A stretch of DNA of 64,000 nt. It comes from Marsupella aquatica. Taxonomy: Eukaryota; Marchantiophyta. This document shows, piece by piece, positions 31,251 through 43,800 of the stretch (the stretch's first letter is position 1; the number at the start of each line of letters is the position of its first letter). A model generated the notes under the pieces. It saw only the letters and a program-made list of their open reading frames with translations. It did no database searches and was not told the origin of the DNA. The translations under genes were made by a program, and so were the position numbers. The stretch spans positions 6,882,001 through 6,946,000 of the forward strand of contig OZ316891.1 in NCBI GenBank assembly GCA_973895155.1, written 5' to 3'.

Positions 31251-34200
31251 TTAGGAATGCTGAAGATGGAAATAAAATGTTCCGTTTGGACAATTAGGAG
31301 GGCTAAGAGGCTTATTACAAGACACAAAAATGCTATAATCTGGCTTGAATATATAGATGAGTTGCATCAATCCTCCAAGAGAACCAACTACCACAAGAAG
31401 GGCCCCAATAACAATGCAAAACTGCATAGATTGACACAAACAAGAAAACATTTAGAATTTCATTTGAAAGGATGATTTTTTAACAATGCATGCTATATGG
31501 TGAATGTATCTGAACTGTCCAGAATGCTCAGTGTTTCAGTGATAATTGAAATTAAGGTGTTTTAATTTTGTCACTCCCTTCAATTTTGGAATTCAATTTT
31601 TTTTTGTTTGTGTTTTGGAAAATTTTAATTCAAGGAATTTAAGATAAAATCTTGTCTCATCATACTCCTAAACCAATAGAATGGATTTCAAGTATGTATT
31701 TTGATATAAATGGCCGTCTTACCTTGTACCTTTTTTCCGAAATTAAATAAATCTATGTAAAAACTTAATAACATTTCTTAAAATAATTTTATTTTCAATC
31801 GGAGATGGTTTTACTGGGCTACAAGACTGAATGACACGGGCCCAAAATGGGCCAGCTATATTCACATTGGTGAAATCAACTACCCGTACATGATTGCAAA
31901 TCCCATATATTAAAGTCAACCATTTACAAAGGATGCTCACCCAATTGAACATCCATTGAGTTGTAAAAGCCGGGGGTTTCTTTAGTTGTAGCCAAATAAT
32001 GCATGGCAACTGCAACGTCATTAAAAAAACGTCAATCAAAGCATGGAAAGTCGAACTTCCAATACCCCTTTCGAGATATGGAGCAGTTAGCAATTCCCAA
32101 CATTGGGATTCCAGCAAGGGGCATAATTATACGCCATCCAATCAAAGTAGATCCAAATTTCAATTCTGGATAGAAGAGCAAATTCACATACAAAATATGT
32201 GGTGGGTGTGGAGGCCAGTGCTCCAAGAACCGGAAGTAGATATTCGAAGCTTGGAAGGATAGTAGATACAAATGTTGTGAAGCCTGAAAGCAAAACAAAA
32301 CCAGAAAAAATGATTGAATGAATCCTGATAATATAGAAGCGGGTCTAGAGGTCCCAACGTACTGGAAGGAAAAGAAGTAATCAAACAAAAAACTGAATTA
32401 ACCAAACAAGTCTAGATATTGTCTAAAAAGATCTGACTATGCAAACTATGGAAGCTTGAAAGGCATAAGTTACAACTTAACCAGTAAAAGAAAATGTGAA
32501 CTACTCACAAACGTAAATGCTTCGAGTAACTATTTGCATCACTTTTGCAGATCTTTTTCGCCCTGGTGATGGGAAGCCAAAGTTCACGAAAATGTTCTCT
32601 ATGCAGCCGAGGAGACGATAGTGGTCTACAAAAGTCTCAATTATATCAAATGCAGGGACTGAGTACACCTACAAGCGAGGTGCCCACAGATTTCCTGGAT
32701 CCATTATTGAAACATATTTCTTTCCAGATCCGTCATTGAGGATGTTCATGCAAGTGGAACTTCAGACATTAATGCTTGGATGGACCACAGGATTTTGACC
32801 TCAAGACTCTGGAGGACCAAACACTTTTTGACACCTAAGAAACTGAACATGTATAGAAGAAAGGGTAATTTTAACTCAGAGCGGTCCATGCTGGTTGCAA
32901 TGGTTCATCCCAACATTTTGCCGTAGGTAGTGGTTTACGTGAGCTTCAATTCTGAAACTTCACAATCATTATTTTTTATGGTTGTATTGAAACTTCAAAG
33001 CATGATAGATACTACATTGACTATATTTCAGTCAGTTTGAAATACACATACCAGGTAGCTTCCTGTTACATGGCATGGTTTCTTGAATCTCAAGCACCAC
33101 ATTGTGGCCGCTGTACGCAAAAGCCACACAACTCCTAGCGAACTAAATACTCCTGATACTTGACGTGCAGTTGTCTCGAAGTGAGGAAAATGGTAGCTTG
33201 TCGTACATTTGCCTAGAAGCATTATTTCTTTCGGGGTGACAGGAGCATAACGCATATGATTTTTTACTCCCTGTTTATAAGATGCTACCGCGGCAATGAT
33301 GCAATAGCTGCACTTCAAGCACTCAAATGTCAGAGTTTATGACCAAGAGAAAAATTAATATGCTTCATGGACTGGCATTCCACCTCGAGCATCCTCGAAA
33401 TTTAAAGCAGACAGTTCTACAGTGCGACTTCCCAACTTACACTTACTAGCCTGCACTTTCATTCACCATAACTCAAAAGATCTCACAAATTTTCGCTTTT
33501 GAGTGAGGCTCTCAATATCTCTGGAAGGGATCACGAGAGCACTGCCGGTCTTTAGATTGAATTGGGCCTCCGTCAATAGCAACATTGCATACATGCACGT
33601 GGAAACTGTGAAAGAAGACTCATACCAGATAGACATCAGAGATGCGGTGGACGAGAAGCTGGCAATGGAGTTGAACCCGTCGAGCTGAGCGAGAAGTAAC
33701 TGCACCAACCAATAGAAGACAAACAATGGCCATTGCCCGACACCGGAGCAGCATTGTTCTCCACTCCCCAGGGCCACCGGATCAAAAATGGCATCAGGTT
33801 TACAGCTGAACAGCTGAATGACCAGCCAGAGAGACTGCCTTGCTGTGATCGTGTACACGATGCCCCCTCCAATGAACACACTGAGCTGCAGTGGCAATAC
33901 TACCCACTTGCCGAGCTGCTCCCCGAGAGCCTTTTGCCCAAGTTCGAGGTAAGTTCTAGAACGCCTCACCTCTCCACTGTTGTTTCCTGGCAGCTCGGAC
34001 ATCTCCACCATTTGCCACAGCGTATAGAGAGTGATGCCCCACGACATCACCAGGACGACGATCCCTGCCTCCCTGCAGCCATCATGTATGTAGAATTCAT
34101 AGCGATTGGGAGGTCCGAGCATTTCAATCCAAGTCAAAATTTCCCATCTTAATTTCCAGGCGATGATAGACAGGTATGGGAAATGGTAATCCCACTAACT

Positions 34201-34319
34201 TACCAGCCAAGATGTGCCATCACGGTTGGAAGACCAAGGACACCAGATCCCACAATAGCCGTGACGTTGTGAACGGTCGCGTGCCACCATTTGCCATTCC
34301 GATCTCTCTTGGAAGGCAT
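31251..34319 (-). pseudogene. LHT-like amino-acid transporter, probably inactivated
   Basis: LHT proteins are plasma-membrane amino-acid/proton symporters of the AAAP family with about 11 membrane spans. Minus-strand exons I can phase are 34319-34204 (NGKWWHATVHNVTAIVGSGV), 34072-33626 (SWGITLYTLWQMVEM), 33307-33052 (AFAYSGHNVVLEIQETMP), 32668-32509 (VYSVPAFDIIETF), 32283-32192 (ASTPTTYF), 32009-31941 (LPCIIWLQLKKPP) and 31421-31251 (FCIVIGALLVVVGSLGGL). Between the third and fourth, an exon of about 70 residues carrying two membrane spans is not found, and the phases (1 then 0) do not join. The third exon also needs a 2-base removal near 33125 to keep the AFAYSGH motif in frame. The ATG at 34319 is the first usable Met, but an acceptor-like CAG upstream suggests an earlier leader exon. 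An assembly error is an alternative explanation. Confidence 0.8.
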
Positions 34320-35582
34320 GCTTCCGTCATCGAATTCGAACACCTCCTGCGTGTGCAACCCATTCGTGCAGAGTTAAGGAGTGCATAAAATTTGCACATC
34401 TCAGCCGCCTAAATTCGGGAAACCTCTCCTTTATTTGTGATGTCAGCGCTCCTTCTCCCTAGCTACATTTTTGTCAAGCAAAAGTCTACGCACTGGACAT
34501 AATAGCTGAAGTCTCATCTCGAATGGACAGTACGTAGCAAGACGATTGAAATCTGCTGAGTAGACAGAATCACGCAGTGGCCAGTTCAAAGACCTTTGGG
34601 CCTTTTCCTCCTTCTCCCCTGACTGGTTTCTGGCTTGAGGGCCTTTTCCACCTTCTCCCTTGACTGGTTTCTGGCTTGAGGGCTCATGTCTCCCTGGTGG
34701 GAGACTTTTGTTGTTTGACTATATATATATAAGCCCTATGCGCCTGCCTTGCACAGTGCAAGGAGGGCCGGCCCACCCTATGGGTTGGGGAATTTATGGG
34801 GCACATTTTTTCTATCATAGTCAGGGAAAACAGCTAATTAATAGAATCTAACTAGTGTGGATTTTTCTTGCCCAGGAGATTTTTGTATTGAGACAAAGGA
34901 CCAAAAAGATGGGATCCCTTATTATAGTTGTAGATTAGCCTCATTACCCATTTTTTGAACATAATTTTTTTTTTCTTGAACATAAATGAAATGGAGAATC
35001 CCCCATGCTATCCCCATGGGTTTTTTTTCACCTTCACTTTGTCCTTATTTAGAGTTCAGTTTTGTCAATATTTAGAGTAAGGCCTAGAGGCTTCACTCTA
35101 GACCCTAGCCCTTGTAAATAGCTTATGTTAGAGATTTATTAGTAAGATACACTGGAGTGGTATATAGAGTATTGCTTGTTATACTGGAGGTCTATAGAGT
35201 ATACTTAGGTGATTTTCCTCTTAACTTTGTATTTGTATCCTAGCTGGGACAAGAACTCCCAGTCAAAATGTCTAATTTTCTCTTTGTATTTCAGTGCATT
35301 CTTCGCCAAGAATACCGAGTCAAGATGTCTAATTTTCTCTTTGTATTTTCAGGTGCATTCTGGACCAAGAATGCTCACTCAAGATTTCTATCACATGTTA
35401 CCAAGATTCTCCTCCAGTTTTACTAAAATGAGGAAGAATAAAAATGAGATCTTCAAGTGTACTGCAATCCCAAGCTAATGAGCCCGTCGAACTTCAGTTG
35501 AGCTAATTGAAGCTGTCATTTTTCAGGGAATTACATCTCACAGCTCTATAAACAAGACAATATTTATGCATTATTTACTAAT
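34320..35582. other. Upstream region of the transporter relic
   Basis: GGGCCTTTTCC followed by GACTGGTTTCTGGCTTGAG is tandemly duplicated at 34598 and 34639 (41-bp period). A TA run near 34722 and a segment at about 34910-34940 (CTTATTATAGTTGTAGATT) also occur; the latter recurs near 46690 and 46800. A 56-bp direct duplication around AGTCAAAATGTCTAATTTTC appears near 35260 and 35316. No gene is supported. Confidence 0.45.
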
Positions 35583-35727
35583 TGTTAAGAGAGAATGAAT
35601 CGAGAATGAATCAGATACCGATTAGGGGTCACGGTTCTGCTTTATATATATGTGTGTACAGGTATGGTTAAGGTATAACCATGGTATAGTGACTCTAGTC
35701 TAGTCTGGGGCTAGATGACTCATAACA
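35583..35727 (-). repeat. Left LTR (3' LTR in element orientation)
   Basis: This is the terminal repeat of the element described above. It is paired with 38119-38263 and preceded by the target duplication CTAAT. Confidence 0.92.
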
Positions 35728-38118
35728 CTCCCCCTTGGCGACATAATGGGAATTATGAAGACAATCTAGACTAGTCCTAGAGCTAGACAAAAAAATGATA
35801 ATTTATCATCATGCTTATAGATACGCATGTTACGTTGACCAAAGAGGTGGACTGCCTCGTTAAAACCTTTAGCGGGGCTAGATTGAGGTAAAAAATAACT
35901 CTACTAGGGTAGTAGAGAAAAAAGTATATGACCCTAAAGGAAAAAGAGTACAGCCCGTCAATCCTCTTGGCGATAAAGGAAAATGCATTAGCATTAGGTG
36001 GAGTCATCAATCAGTAGATATCATGTGTTGTAAGTCAATCGCATGGTATGTAGGGTCGTCAAAGGTATTAAGATGCAACAGGAACTTCAATTGTCTCCAG
36101 AAGTTTGCAATATCTTAGATGAAGCCTGGCAACAAACAAGTCAAGTTCATGTCCAATATAATGAGGAGCTTAGGTTAGTAGCTGGAAAATCCCATTGTGT
36201 TGTTCCCCCTCAAAGATGAAAGTGGTATGATAGTATGTTGCTATATCTTGTGGTCGTAGGTTTGTGTTATCAAATGTCAAGTGTGGGATAGAAATAATAA
36301 CTTCTACTCCTTGTAAGAGAATATAATTGGGTATTTGTATGTGATTTGTGTATATTACGTGGATTTTATCCTATGTTGGATATGTATGGTTTGAATGATG
36401 TTATCTCCCCCTCAACATGAGGTTGAGGTACATGTACTATTTCCTTCTCAAGTTGAGTTTGAGGGATTTAACTATAGATGCATGTGAAGTGGGCACATGG
36501 AGAAATCATGTATATTGAAAAGTTGTTTTCTCTTGTAGAACAGGGTGTGCCTTGTGAGAGAATATATAAATTTGCTTAAAATGGCATCACCAGGGGGTGT
36601 GCATGATTTGTCTTAAAATGGGCACTTCTGCCTTGCACGTCTGCAATGTTTTGTGTTATTTTGACAAGAGTGTCATGGAGTGGCAAACTCCTGGTATAGC
36701 CAAGTATGGCCAAGTACAGAGGTACTTTCCATTGTAGTGCATGAGTTTGGTTTAAGTTTTTGAGTAGATAAGTTAGAGACAATGAAGTTTCTTCCCATTG
36801 ATCTGCATAAAATGCATGTTATTTTCTCTTAAAATTGTGAGTGTGAGGAATATCTCTGAAATTTGGAACTCATCTATAGGTAAGGTCCAATAGGAATGCC
36901 CACTGATCAAGAGAATGTAGGGGTTAGATTACGGGCTTTGCCCATATTAACTCCCTCATTAACTCATGTATAGATGAGATTAGGGGCTTTGCCCACTATC
37001 AAATCATCTCTACCTTTACCTTTGTTAGTCATGGAAAGTTTCTTATCTGAGTCCGTTTGGATCTTATGAGATCAAATGATATTAGAAGGTGTATAAGTTC
37101 AAATGGTACTAGAAGGTGAATGAACCAAAATGACATTAGGAGGTGGGAGATAGTTGTGGGTACAATGTGCTTTCCTCCCCCGATGGTGGAAAGTGATATT
37201 AATGGTGTAATAACCATGTTATATGTATTCAATGTGTTGTGTAAAGGCACATTATTCACATTTGTAAAATGAGAGTGTAAGCTTGTGATTTAGGTTTATG
37301 TTAAGGATTACACATGTATCTTAAAGTGATTTAAAAACTTTGAAAAAGATGCTTTAAGTGATCTGATTCTTTTGTAAGTAAAAATACTCTTTATAATGAG
37401 TTGCAAGTATGGGGGTTTTGCACTTATCAAGTTTTGTCGATGGTTTCTCGAAAAGCCTGGTCCAAATTTTGCCGTTTTGGGCTTGTGCATCAATTCTCCC
37501 CCTTTTGCATGGCTTCGCGGCTACATCGGTTATCACTGTGTTGTCTTCTCATGAGGTTTCCATCCCTCATATTTCCTTCAGTCCTTTTCACCCTTCGGTT
37601 GTTGAGCCCTAATGCAACATTCGTTCTCTATAGGGTGTGGTGCCTTTTCAGATCTCACCTTGATTGAAATTTTGTTGATTGTGCTCTGCCTCTATTCAAT
37701 CAGGTCTCTTTGATTGGATTGATTGACTCCGGCCCAAACTTTATCCTGGTTTCTTTATGGACTTTGCGCTGCAGTGTTTCTTCTCCTCCTTCCATAAATC
37801 ATGCTGCGTACTTTCAATCTTACATTTCAGAATCAATTCCTCTAAAGCTTTAATGATCCCACAAGGGTCAATCCAGGGGTTCGACTCTTTGTCTGATCAG
37901 CCTCTCCTTCTGATTTTGCTTCTTCTAATTTCTTGGGAGTTAGTTTCTCACAGAGGATACTCCATCAATTTCCAACACCAGGTTGACATGGACTCTCAAA
38001 TGAAGGTTTCCTTGAAGGGATTTTGTCTTGGGATTCCCTCAAGTGTCTAATTTTTGTCACTTGTCGAATCCCTAAAAAAAGTTCAAGTGCTCAGCCTCCG
38101 GGAGTCGAGCTGATAACG

Positions 38119-38263
38119 TGTTAAGAGAGAATGAATCGAGAATGAATCAGATACCGATTAGGGGTCACGGTTCTGCTTTATATATATGTGTGTACAGGTA
38201 TGGTTAAGGTATAACCATGGTATAGTGACTCTAGTCTAGTCTGGGGCTATTTGACTCATAACA
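38119..38263 (-). repeat. Right LTR (5' LTR in element orientation)
   Basis: This is the second terminal repeat, differing from the left copy by about two substitutions near its right end. It is followed directly by CTAAT. Confidence 0.92.
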
Positions 38264-38483
38264 CTAATGATAAGAAGAAGTGAGAATCCTCGCAAGACAT
38301 CTAGCGAGCCCGTCCAATCTAGCAACTTTCTGACCAAATTACTTCCTGCCCTCACTTGTCTACCAATAAAATTAACTTGCATGATCGTGAAGCCCATGCA
38401 TCAAGGCAAAGAAACTCATTTGGTGCAAACCTGGAAAAAAGGGGTAGATTGTGAGAACTCAATGGACACAACAAGCTTCAGTT

Positions 38484-38771
38484 GGAGGTCTCACTATTTG
38501 GAGCCCCACATCACTAGCTTGAGGCCTTTTTAGGTCAATTACTCAATAAACCTAAAACAAAGTTTTTTAAAATGACCTTAGTTATTAATCTGAAATATTC
38601 TTTAAATATTCCAAAAGTTGTTCTAGAACTTTATTTTAAGTCTCAAAATTAGATTTAAAATACCCAAAACTTTTCAAACGAATATTTGTTAGTAGTTTCT
38701 TAGAGCCAATAAAACTAATTTATGTTTCATGGCATGGGATATATATTTTTGTGTAAATGAAACCCCCTCAG
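38484..38771 (-). mobile_element. TIR element family, copy E
   Basis: It begins GGAGGTCTCACTATTTGG and ends ATGAAACCCCCTCAG. The interior shares ATATTCCAAAAG and GTCTCAAAATTAGATTTAAA with copy A and lies in the same orientation. It is non-coding. Confidence 0.7.
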
Positions 38772-40095
38772 ATTCTTAGGTTCCTATTGATCATATGGAA
38801 TAGGCTGACTCAAGGCTAGAGAATTGCAGCTGCCCGGAAACCAATTTTAGCGAACATTACAAAAACAGAATATAGCTTTATGAGACTCCGCCTACAATTG
38901 AAAGGGTAGAATGCTTTATTTCAATGATTCTATCGATCGTCCGCTATTCTTTTATATTCTACGTCCTCTATCCAGTCCAGAAAATGAGAATCTAGAATTG
39001 CTGGGAATTTCCTGGGTCCTGGGAGCAATTGTAGTTGCCTCGAAACCACCTATCCGAGGACAGTGCAAGTCGTTGCCTGGCAGTTTTTTCAATGTGGAAT
39101 TTCTTGTCCTAAAAGCAATCTTGATTATTCAGGGAGACTAGTCCCTGCTTTGTCATTCAATCTACCTCGATCCTCCCCAACAGCCCATAGGAATGCTCTC
39201 CCCATTTTTGGGTATTAGTCCAGGCTTTGTCATTCAATGCCGGCTCATCCTGGAACAAAAAATGTTAGTTTGTCCTATGCAGGAGATAAAAAAGTTGGGG
39301 CAATGTGAAAGGGATAAAAAAATTCCCTATGCAGTGGGGGCAAGGGGAGGGGTATCCAATGAAAAACGTATAGGGGAAGGGCTGGCGAAGGGCAAGGGAG
39401 CAGTATGTAAATCAAGAGCTAAAGAATGGAGAGCTAGCATTGAATTTGAAGAAATCCTGTGCCTGGAATTGGGAGCTACAAAAGTACATTCCGTGGATGG
39501 TAAACAAGTGATTCCCATGCTGCTATGTATACCCTTCCTCAGCCAGAAGCAAGTTAATGTATGTTGCACCTCAACCTCACGCTAAAATTGTTGCGAGGAA
39601 AGATCCCACATGCACTAGCTCCGATTGAAAACAATTGATGACTCATCAAAGAAAGACTGCATTCATCGTAAGGAGCAATTCAGAATTGTTGAAAGGGAAC
39701 TTTAGACAGACATCATACATATTGCATTAGATGCATTTTGGCATGTGTTCTGAGCAGGGTCAAATATGTTCACCCAAAGTTACTAGGGTCTGTAACCTTG
39801 GGTCATATGTGCAATATGGGTCAGATCTAGCAGCTAGGTTGCTGTGACCCACATTTAACATGAACAAAATATTTGAGAGGCCCTAAGTACATGATACGAT
39901 AGTTTACAATTCAGCAGTAATCCTAATATTCAGTCAAAGCATAACGCTGGTCATCCATTTTCAAAGCCTCACTCAGTTTAGCTAGAGAATGACTGCAGAG
40001 CTCGTATAAATTGTGTAAGTAGTGTGTTTGCCTATTCATAAACTTATTTGTTCGGTTTCATTCTGGACGTCCGTCTATCTTAGCCTTGTCTCTTT
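38772..40095. other. Intergenic stretch, no supported gene
   Basis: A 130-codon frame at 39193-39585 has no recognisable motif and no splice-consistent extension. The fragment TTAGTCCAGGCTTTGTCATTCAAT-like sequence recurs about 70 bp apart near 39142 and 39215. I see no RNA gene. Confidence 0.35.
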
Positions 40096-40339
40096 CTTGG
40101 GGGGTCACTTCCATGGAAGTGACATATCATGTGCGACGAAATATAGGGTCATTTAAATGGCTTTGGCAGAAGACTTATTAAGTCTTCTATGGAAATATAA
40201 GATTGTTTAATTGCAAAATGCATACGTGTCATCAGATGACTGGTGTCGTACAACTTTCTAAAAAGTGACTTAGAGGGGTCATAAATGATCTAAACCATTG
40301 CACGTGATGTATGACCCTTCATATAGTGACTCCCCAAGT
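40096..40339 (+). mobile_element. TIR element family, copy F (diverged)
   Basis: It begins CTTGGGGGGTCACTTCC and ends CATATAGTGACTCCCCAAG, good inverted ends. The left interior keeps TGACATATCATGTGCGACGA and TAGGGTCATTT. The right interior keeps CATTGCACGTGATG, but the middle is unlike other copies. Confidence 0.6.
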
Positions 40340-40478
40340 CTCTTTGCGTGTCAAAAAACACCTTCGACCATCTCTCATATCGAAATGGCCTGTCAGTTAA
40401 TTTTCGATCAAGGTATTTTTCAAGCTTCTCCAGGGAACGATCTAGACTATTCACATATATGGCCACATATATGAAGTC

Positions 40479-40676
40479 TGTCACACGTCAGTGGCTGGGT
40501 TTAGGCGCCTGTCCATTGGGTTTTCACTTTTGACATTTACTTTCCCCTTCTGCCTTGTCCGGGGAAACTCTGATGCCTTCTTGCATCTACTTGTACAGTT
40601 GGTGAATGAAAACGTTTACACAAATTTTCATTCTATTCTTTCTCGTGCAAGAGTTTTTTGTCTCAGCTCAATCACA
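40479..40676 (+). repeat. 5' LTR of the copia element
   Basis: This 198-bp terminal repeat is paired with 45202-45401. It may lack about 45 bp at its left end relative to the 3' copy. The downstream primer-site candidate begins GGTTATGGGCC. Confidence 0.85.
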
Positions 40677-40839
40677 GGTTATGGGCCATTTTTTGAAGCT
40701 TCAGACTCTTTCACACTGCTTGTCCTGGCGTTGCTAGTCTATGTGATTTCCTGTCACTACGTACACAACACTTCTTGCTGTTCTTTGCTAGTTTTCTCAG
40801 CATCTGGATCTTGCTTTTTGCGTCACACATTTTGACATC

Positions 40840-43800
40840 ATGCCTTCTAATTTTACTGGAGGTTACAACATTCATTTAGTCCCGCACCTTCTAGGCAGTT
40901 CGAATTACAAATCTTGGAAACGAAATATCACTGCTACTATTCGTGCCTCTGGTGTTTGGCTATACATTGACGGCACTGCCATTGCTCCCATTCAACGAGC
41001 AGCCGAAATTGACTATGTTTTTCAGGATAGATTAGATGCACATGATCTAAAGGAAGCGCAAGCCAGGAATATCATTCTTTCTACTTGTTCTGAGAGCATC
41101 CAATTCTCACTCGACCATGCTAAGACTGCTCAGAAATGCTGGATTCATCTGGCTGATGCTTACGCTTCTGAAGGCATCATCCAGAAATTTGACGTTTGGG
41201 CACATTATGCTCGAATGCTTTATAATGGAGAACCTATCGAAGAATACTATAACAATTATAGATCAGCTTGGAAGCATGTTCAGAGCGCTGGGATTAAGCT
41301 TGACGATGATATCAAACCTCTCCATTTTATCAGTAGTGTTGAGCGCCATTTCTCCACCTGGTCATTCTCTAAGAGAGAGTAGATGCGTACTTCACCGAAG
41401 ACACTTCCATCCCTTGCTGCTCTTATTCATGATCTGTCCGATGAATGCTCGCGACTCAATTTGGAACAGGCTAATGCTATATCTTCTCCTATTTTTCAAC
41501 TCCAGGCTACTACTTCTATTGCTAATCCTACAACTGTTTCTTCCTCTCCCTCGTCTAGTGTTTCTTCTTCCTCCAAGAAACCAGTTAATCGTGACTCCTG
41601 TACTTTCTGTGGCATTCTTGGCCACAAGGATGATCGCTGTTTTTACAAACATATCCACATTAGGCCTGAAGGCTGGCAACCACATCCAACTATTCTCAAG
41701 CGGTTGCAGCCTTGTGCACCTGCTAATCGTTCTGTTTTAAATATTGCTTCTACCTCCGTGCCTCCTTTACCTACTCCTGTTCAATCACACTTACATGATG
41801 AGGAAATGCTTGATCTTTTTGCTGGCAACCTTCATGTTGCTTTCAATCAGCAATTAATCCCTGGCCTTCATCCTCACATTTGGATTGCTGATTCAGGAGC
41901 GAGCCATCATTTTTGTAACAATCATGCTCTTTTAATTTCGTACATCTCTGATCCTCTTCCAATTAATACTGGTTCAGGATCTACCATTTCCCCTGGTCAC
42001 GGTTCAATTGTTCTTCGTCTGCAACGTTCTAATAGATCTTATACCGAAACGGAACTCTCTAATGTTCGATACATGCCATCCTGTTTCCTTAATACTATTT
42101 CTGAAGATCTGCTTGAGCAGTGTTCTATTTTTTGGAACGGAGAACTTCAAAAATTTATTCACTCCCCTACCGGTGATGAATTTGCTACCGTCACAAAACA
42201 GAATGGCCTTAAGACTTTTACTGTCTTACCGGCTACTCAACTTGCTATCTCTTTGCATCCTCGATCTGATGATATTAACATTTGGCATCGACGTCTAGCT
42301 CATCTTCATCTGGCTGCAGTTTCTACTCTTCTTCGACAACTTGATATTAAGATCTCCGATTCTACTCCTTTTCGACCTTGTGAAGTGTGTGCCCTGGCAA
42401 AGTCTACTCGCATTATTTCTAGATTTCCACATACTCGCGCTATAGCTCCATTTCAGAAAGTACATTTTGATCTATGCGGCAAGATTTCCACTCCAGGCAT
42501 TGGAAACAAGAATTATTTTCTTGTTATTACTGATGACTTCTCACGCAATCGATGGACTACGAGTTTGACTTACAAGAATGAGGCATTGGTACTGCTTCAA
42601 AAGTTTTTTCAGATGGTTACTACTCAGTAAAAATCCACCATTCTCGAAGTACATCTTGACAATGGTCTTGAATTCGGTGGCAATCAGCTTCAAGAATTTT
42701 CAGAGAGCCAAGGAGTTAAAATATTCTACTCTGCTCCCTATCACCACGAGCAGAATGGCATTGCTGAACGCGCCATCGGAGTCATCTCTGCTAAAGCTTG
42801 TGCAATGTTACTTGACTCTCACCTTCCTAATTTGCTTTGGCCAAAAGCAGTTCTCACTGCTACGTTTCTTGCCAATCATTCTCCTACCTCAGTTAATCCC
42901 TTATCTGAGCCCCCTGCCGCTCTTCTTTCTTCTACGTTAAAACTCCCTTTTGTTTTTTGTGCCGACCGTCTCCACGTTTTTGGTGCTCTTGCATATGTCC
43001 ATATTCCTCCTGAAACTCGTCTTCGTGGTGCAAAATTCATTGCTAGGGCTCAGAAAGGCTACTTTGTCAGGTATGCCACTGGTCAAAATTTTCGTATCTG
43101 GCTCCCGCATAATTCCTCCGTCATTCAATCTGCTTATGTTCATTTTGATGAAACTGCCCATGATTCTTCTTTTAAAGTTTCTACGTCCCCTTTATCCTCT
43201 CGTGATTACGTTGAGATTTGTGTTCCTTCTTTTACTCCTCAACATACTCTTCCCGACTCTGCACCCCTTACATCGATACACCTTCCCTTGATCGATCTAT
43301 GGTTCCTATTATTCCTCCTCCCCTTGGCAGTCAGCCGCTTCAGGACCTACACGCTGATTTACAAGCTACTCCAGTCATCACTCGTGTTTCTTCTCGATCG
43401 AATAAGGGTATTCCTCCTGTTCATTTTTGTGATGAATCTGAGATAATTCCTCCCACATCTCAGTTGTTCCTTCATCAACACCTTCTTACAAAAACTCCGC
43501 CTACTCTCCTTTATTCATATCATAGTGCCCTTTTTTCCTCGTTTCCTACGGATGTTCCTCATACTCACACTCAAGCTATGGCACGTGCCGATGCTGCTCA
43601 TTGGAAAGAAGCTGAATTACGGGAGATCAACCAGCTTCATAAACTCAAAGTAGCTCATCTCGTCCCACTTCCAGCTGGTGCCCGTCTTCTCCCCTCTCGT
43701 TGGGTCTACTCACTTAAGCGAGATGGCCTTTACAAGGCTCGTTTTGTTGTACGTGGCGATAAGCAACGGCCAGGCATTGATTATGATTCTACATTTGCCT

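Larger units (their letters stand above)
35583..38263 (-). mobile_element. Young non-autonomous LTR retrotransposon with 145-bp LTRs
   Basis: Terminal direct repeats of 145 bp lie at 35583-35727 and 38119-38263 and differ at about two positions. On the plus strand they begin TGTTAAGAG and end CTCATAACA. The 5-bp target duplication CTAAT is perfect (35578-35582 and 38264-38268). Next to the left LTR the minus strand reads AAGGGGGAG, a polypurine tract. This places the right-hand LTR as the 5' LTR, so the element is transcribed on the minus strand. The sequence after that 5' LTR reads CGTTATCAGCTCGACTC, a non-canonical primer-site candidate. The 2.4-kb interior has no gag or pol motif and only short frames. 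It resembles a LARD/TRIM-like element mobilised in trans. High LTR identity implies recent insertion. Confidence 0.92.

Noticed and set aside
32545-32739. Plus-strand frame and an apparent TEYTYKRGAHRFPG peptide
   Set aside because: The region is explained by minus-strand exon 32668-32509 of the LHT-like gene, which fits in phase and motif.
39193-39585. 130-codon plus-strand frame
   Set aside because: No recognisable motif, poor context and no neighbouring exons; treated as chance.
41117-41740. 207-codon frame overlapping copia gag
   Set aside because: Shadow frame of the gag-pol coding sequence with Leu-rich composition and no motif.
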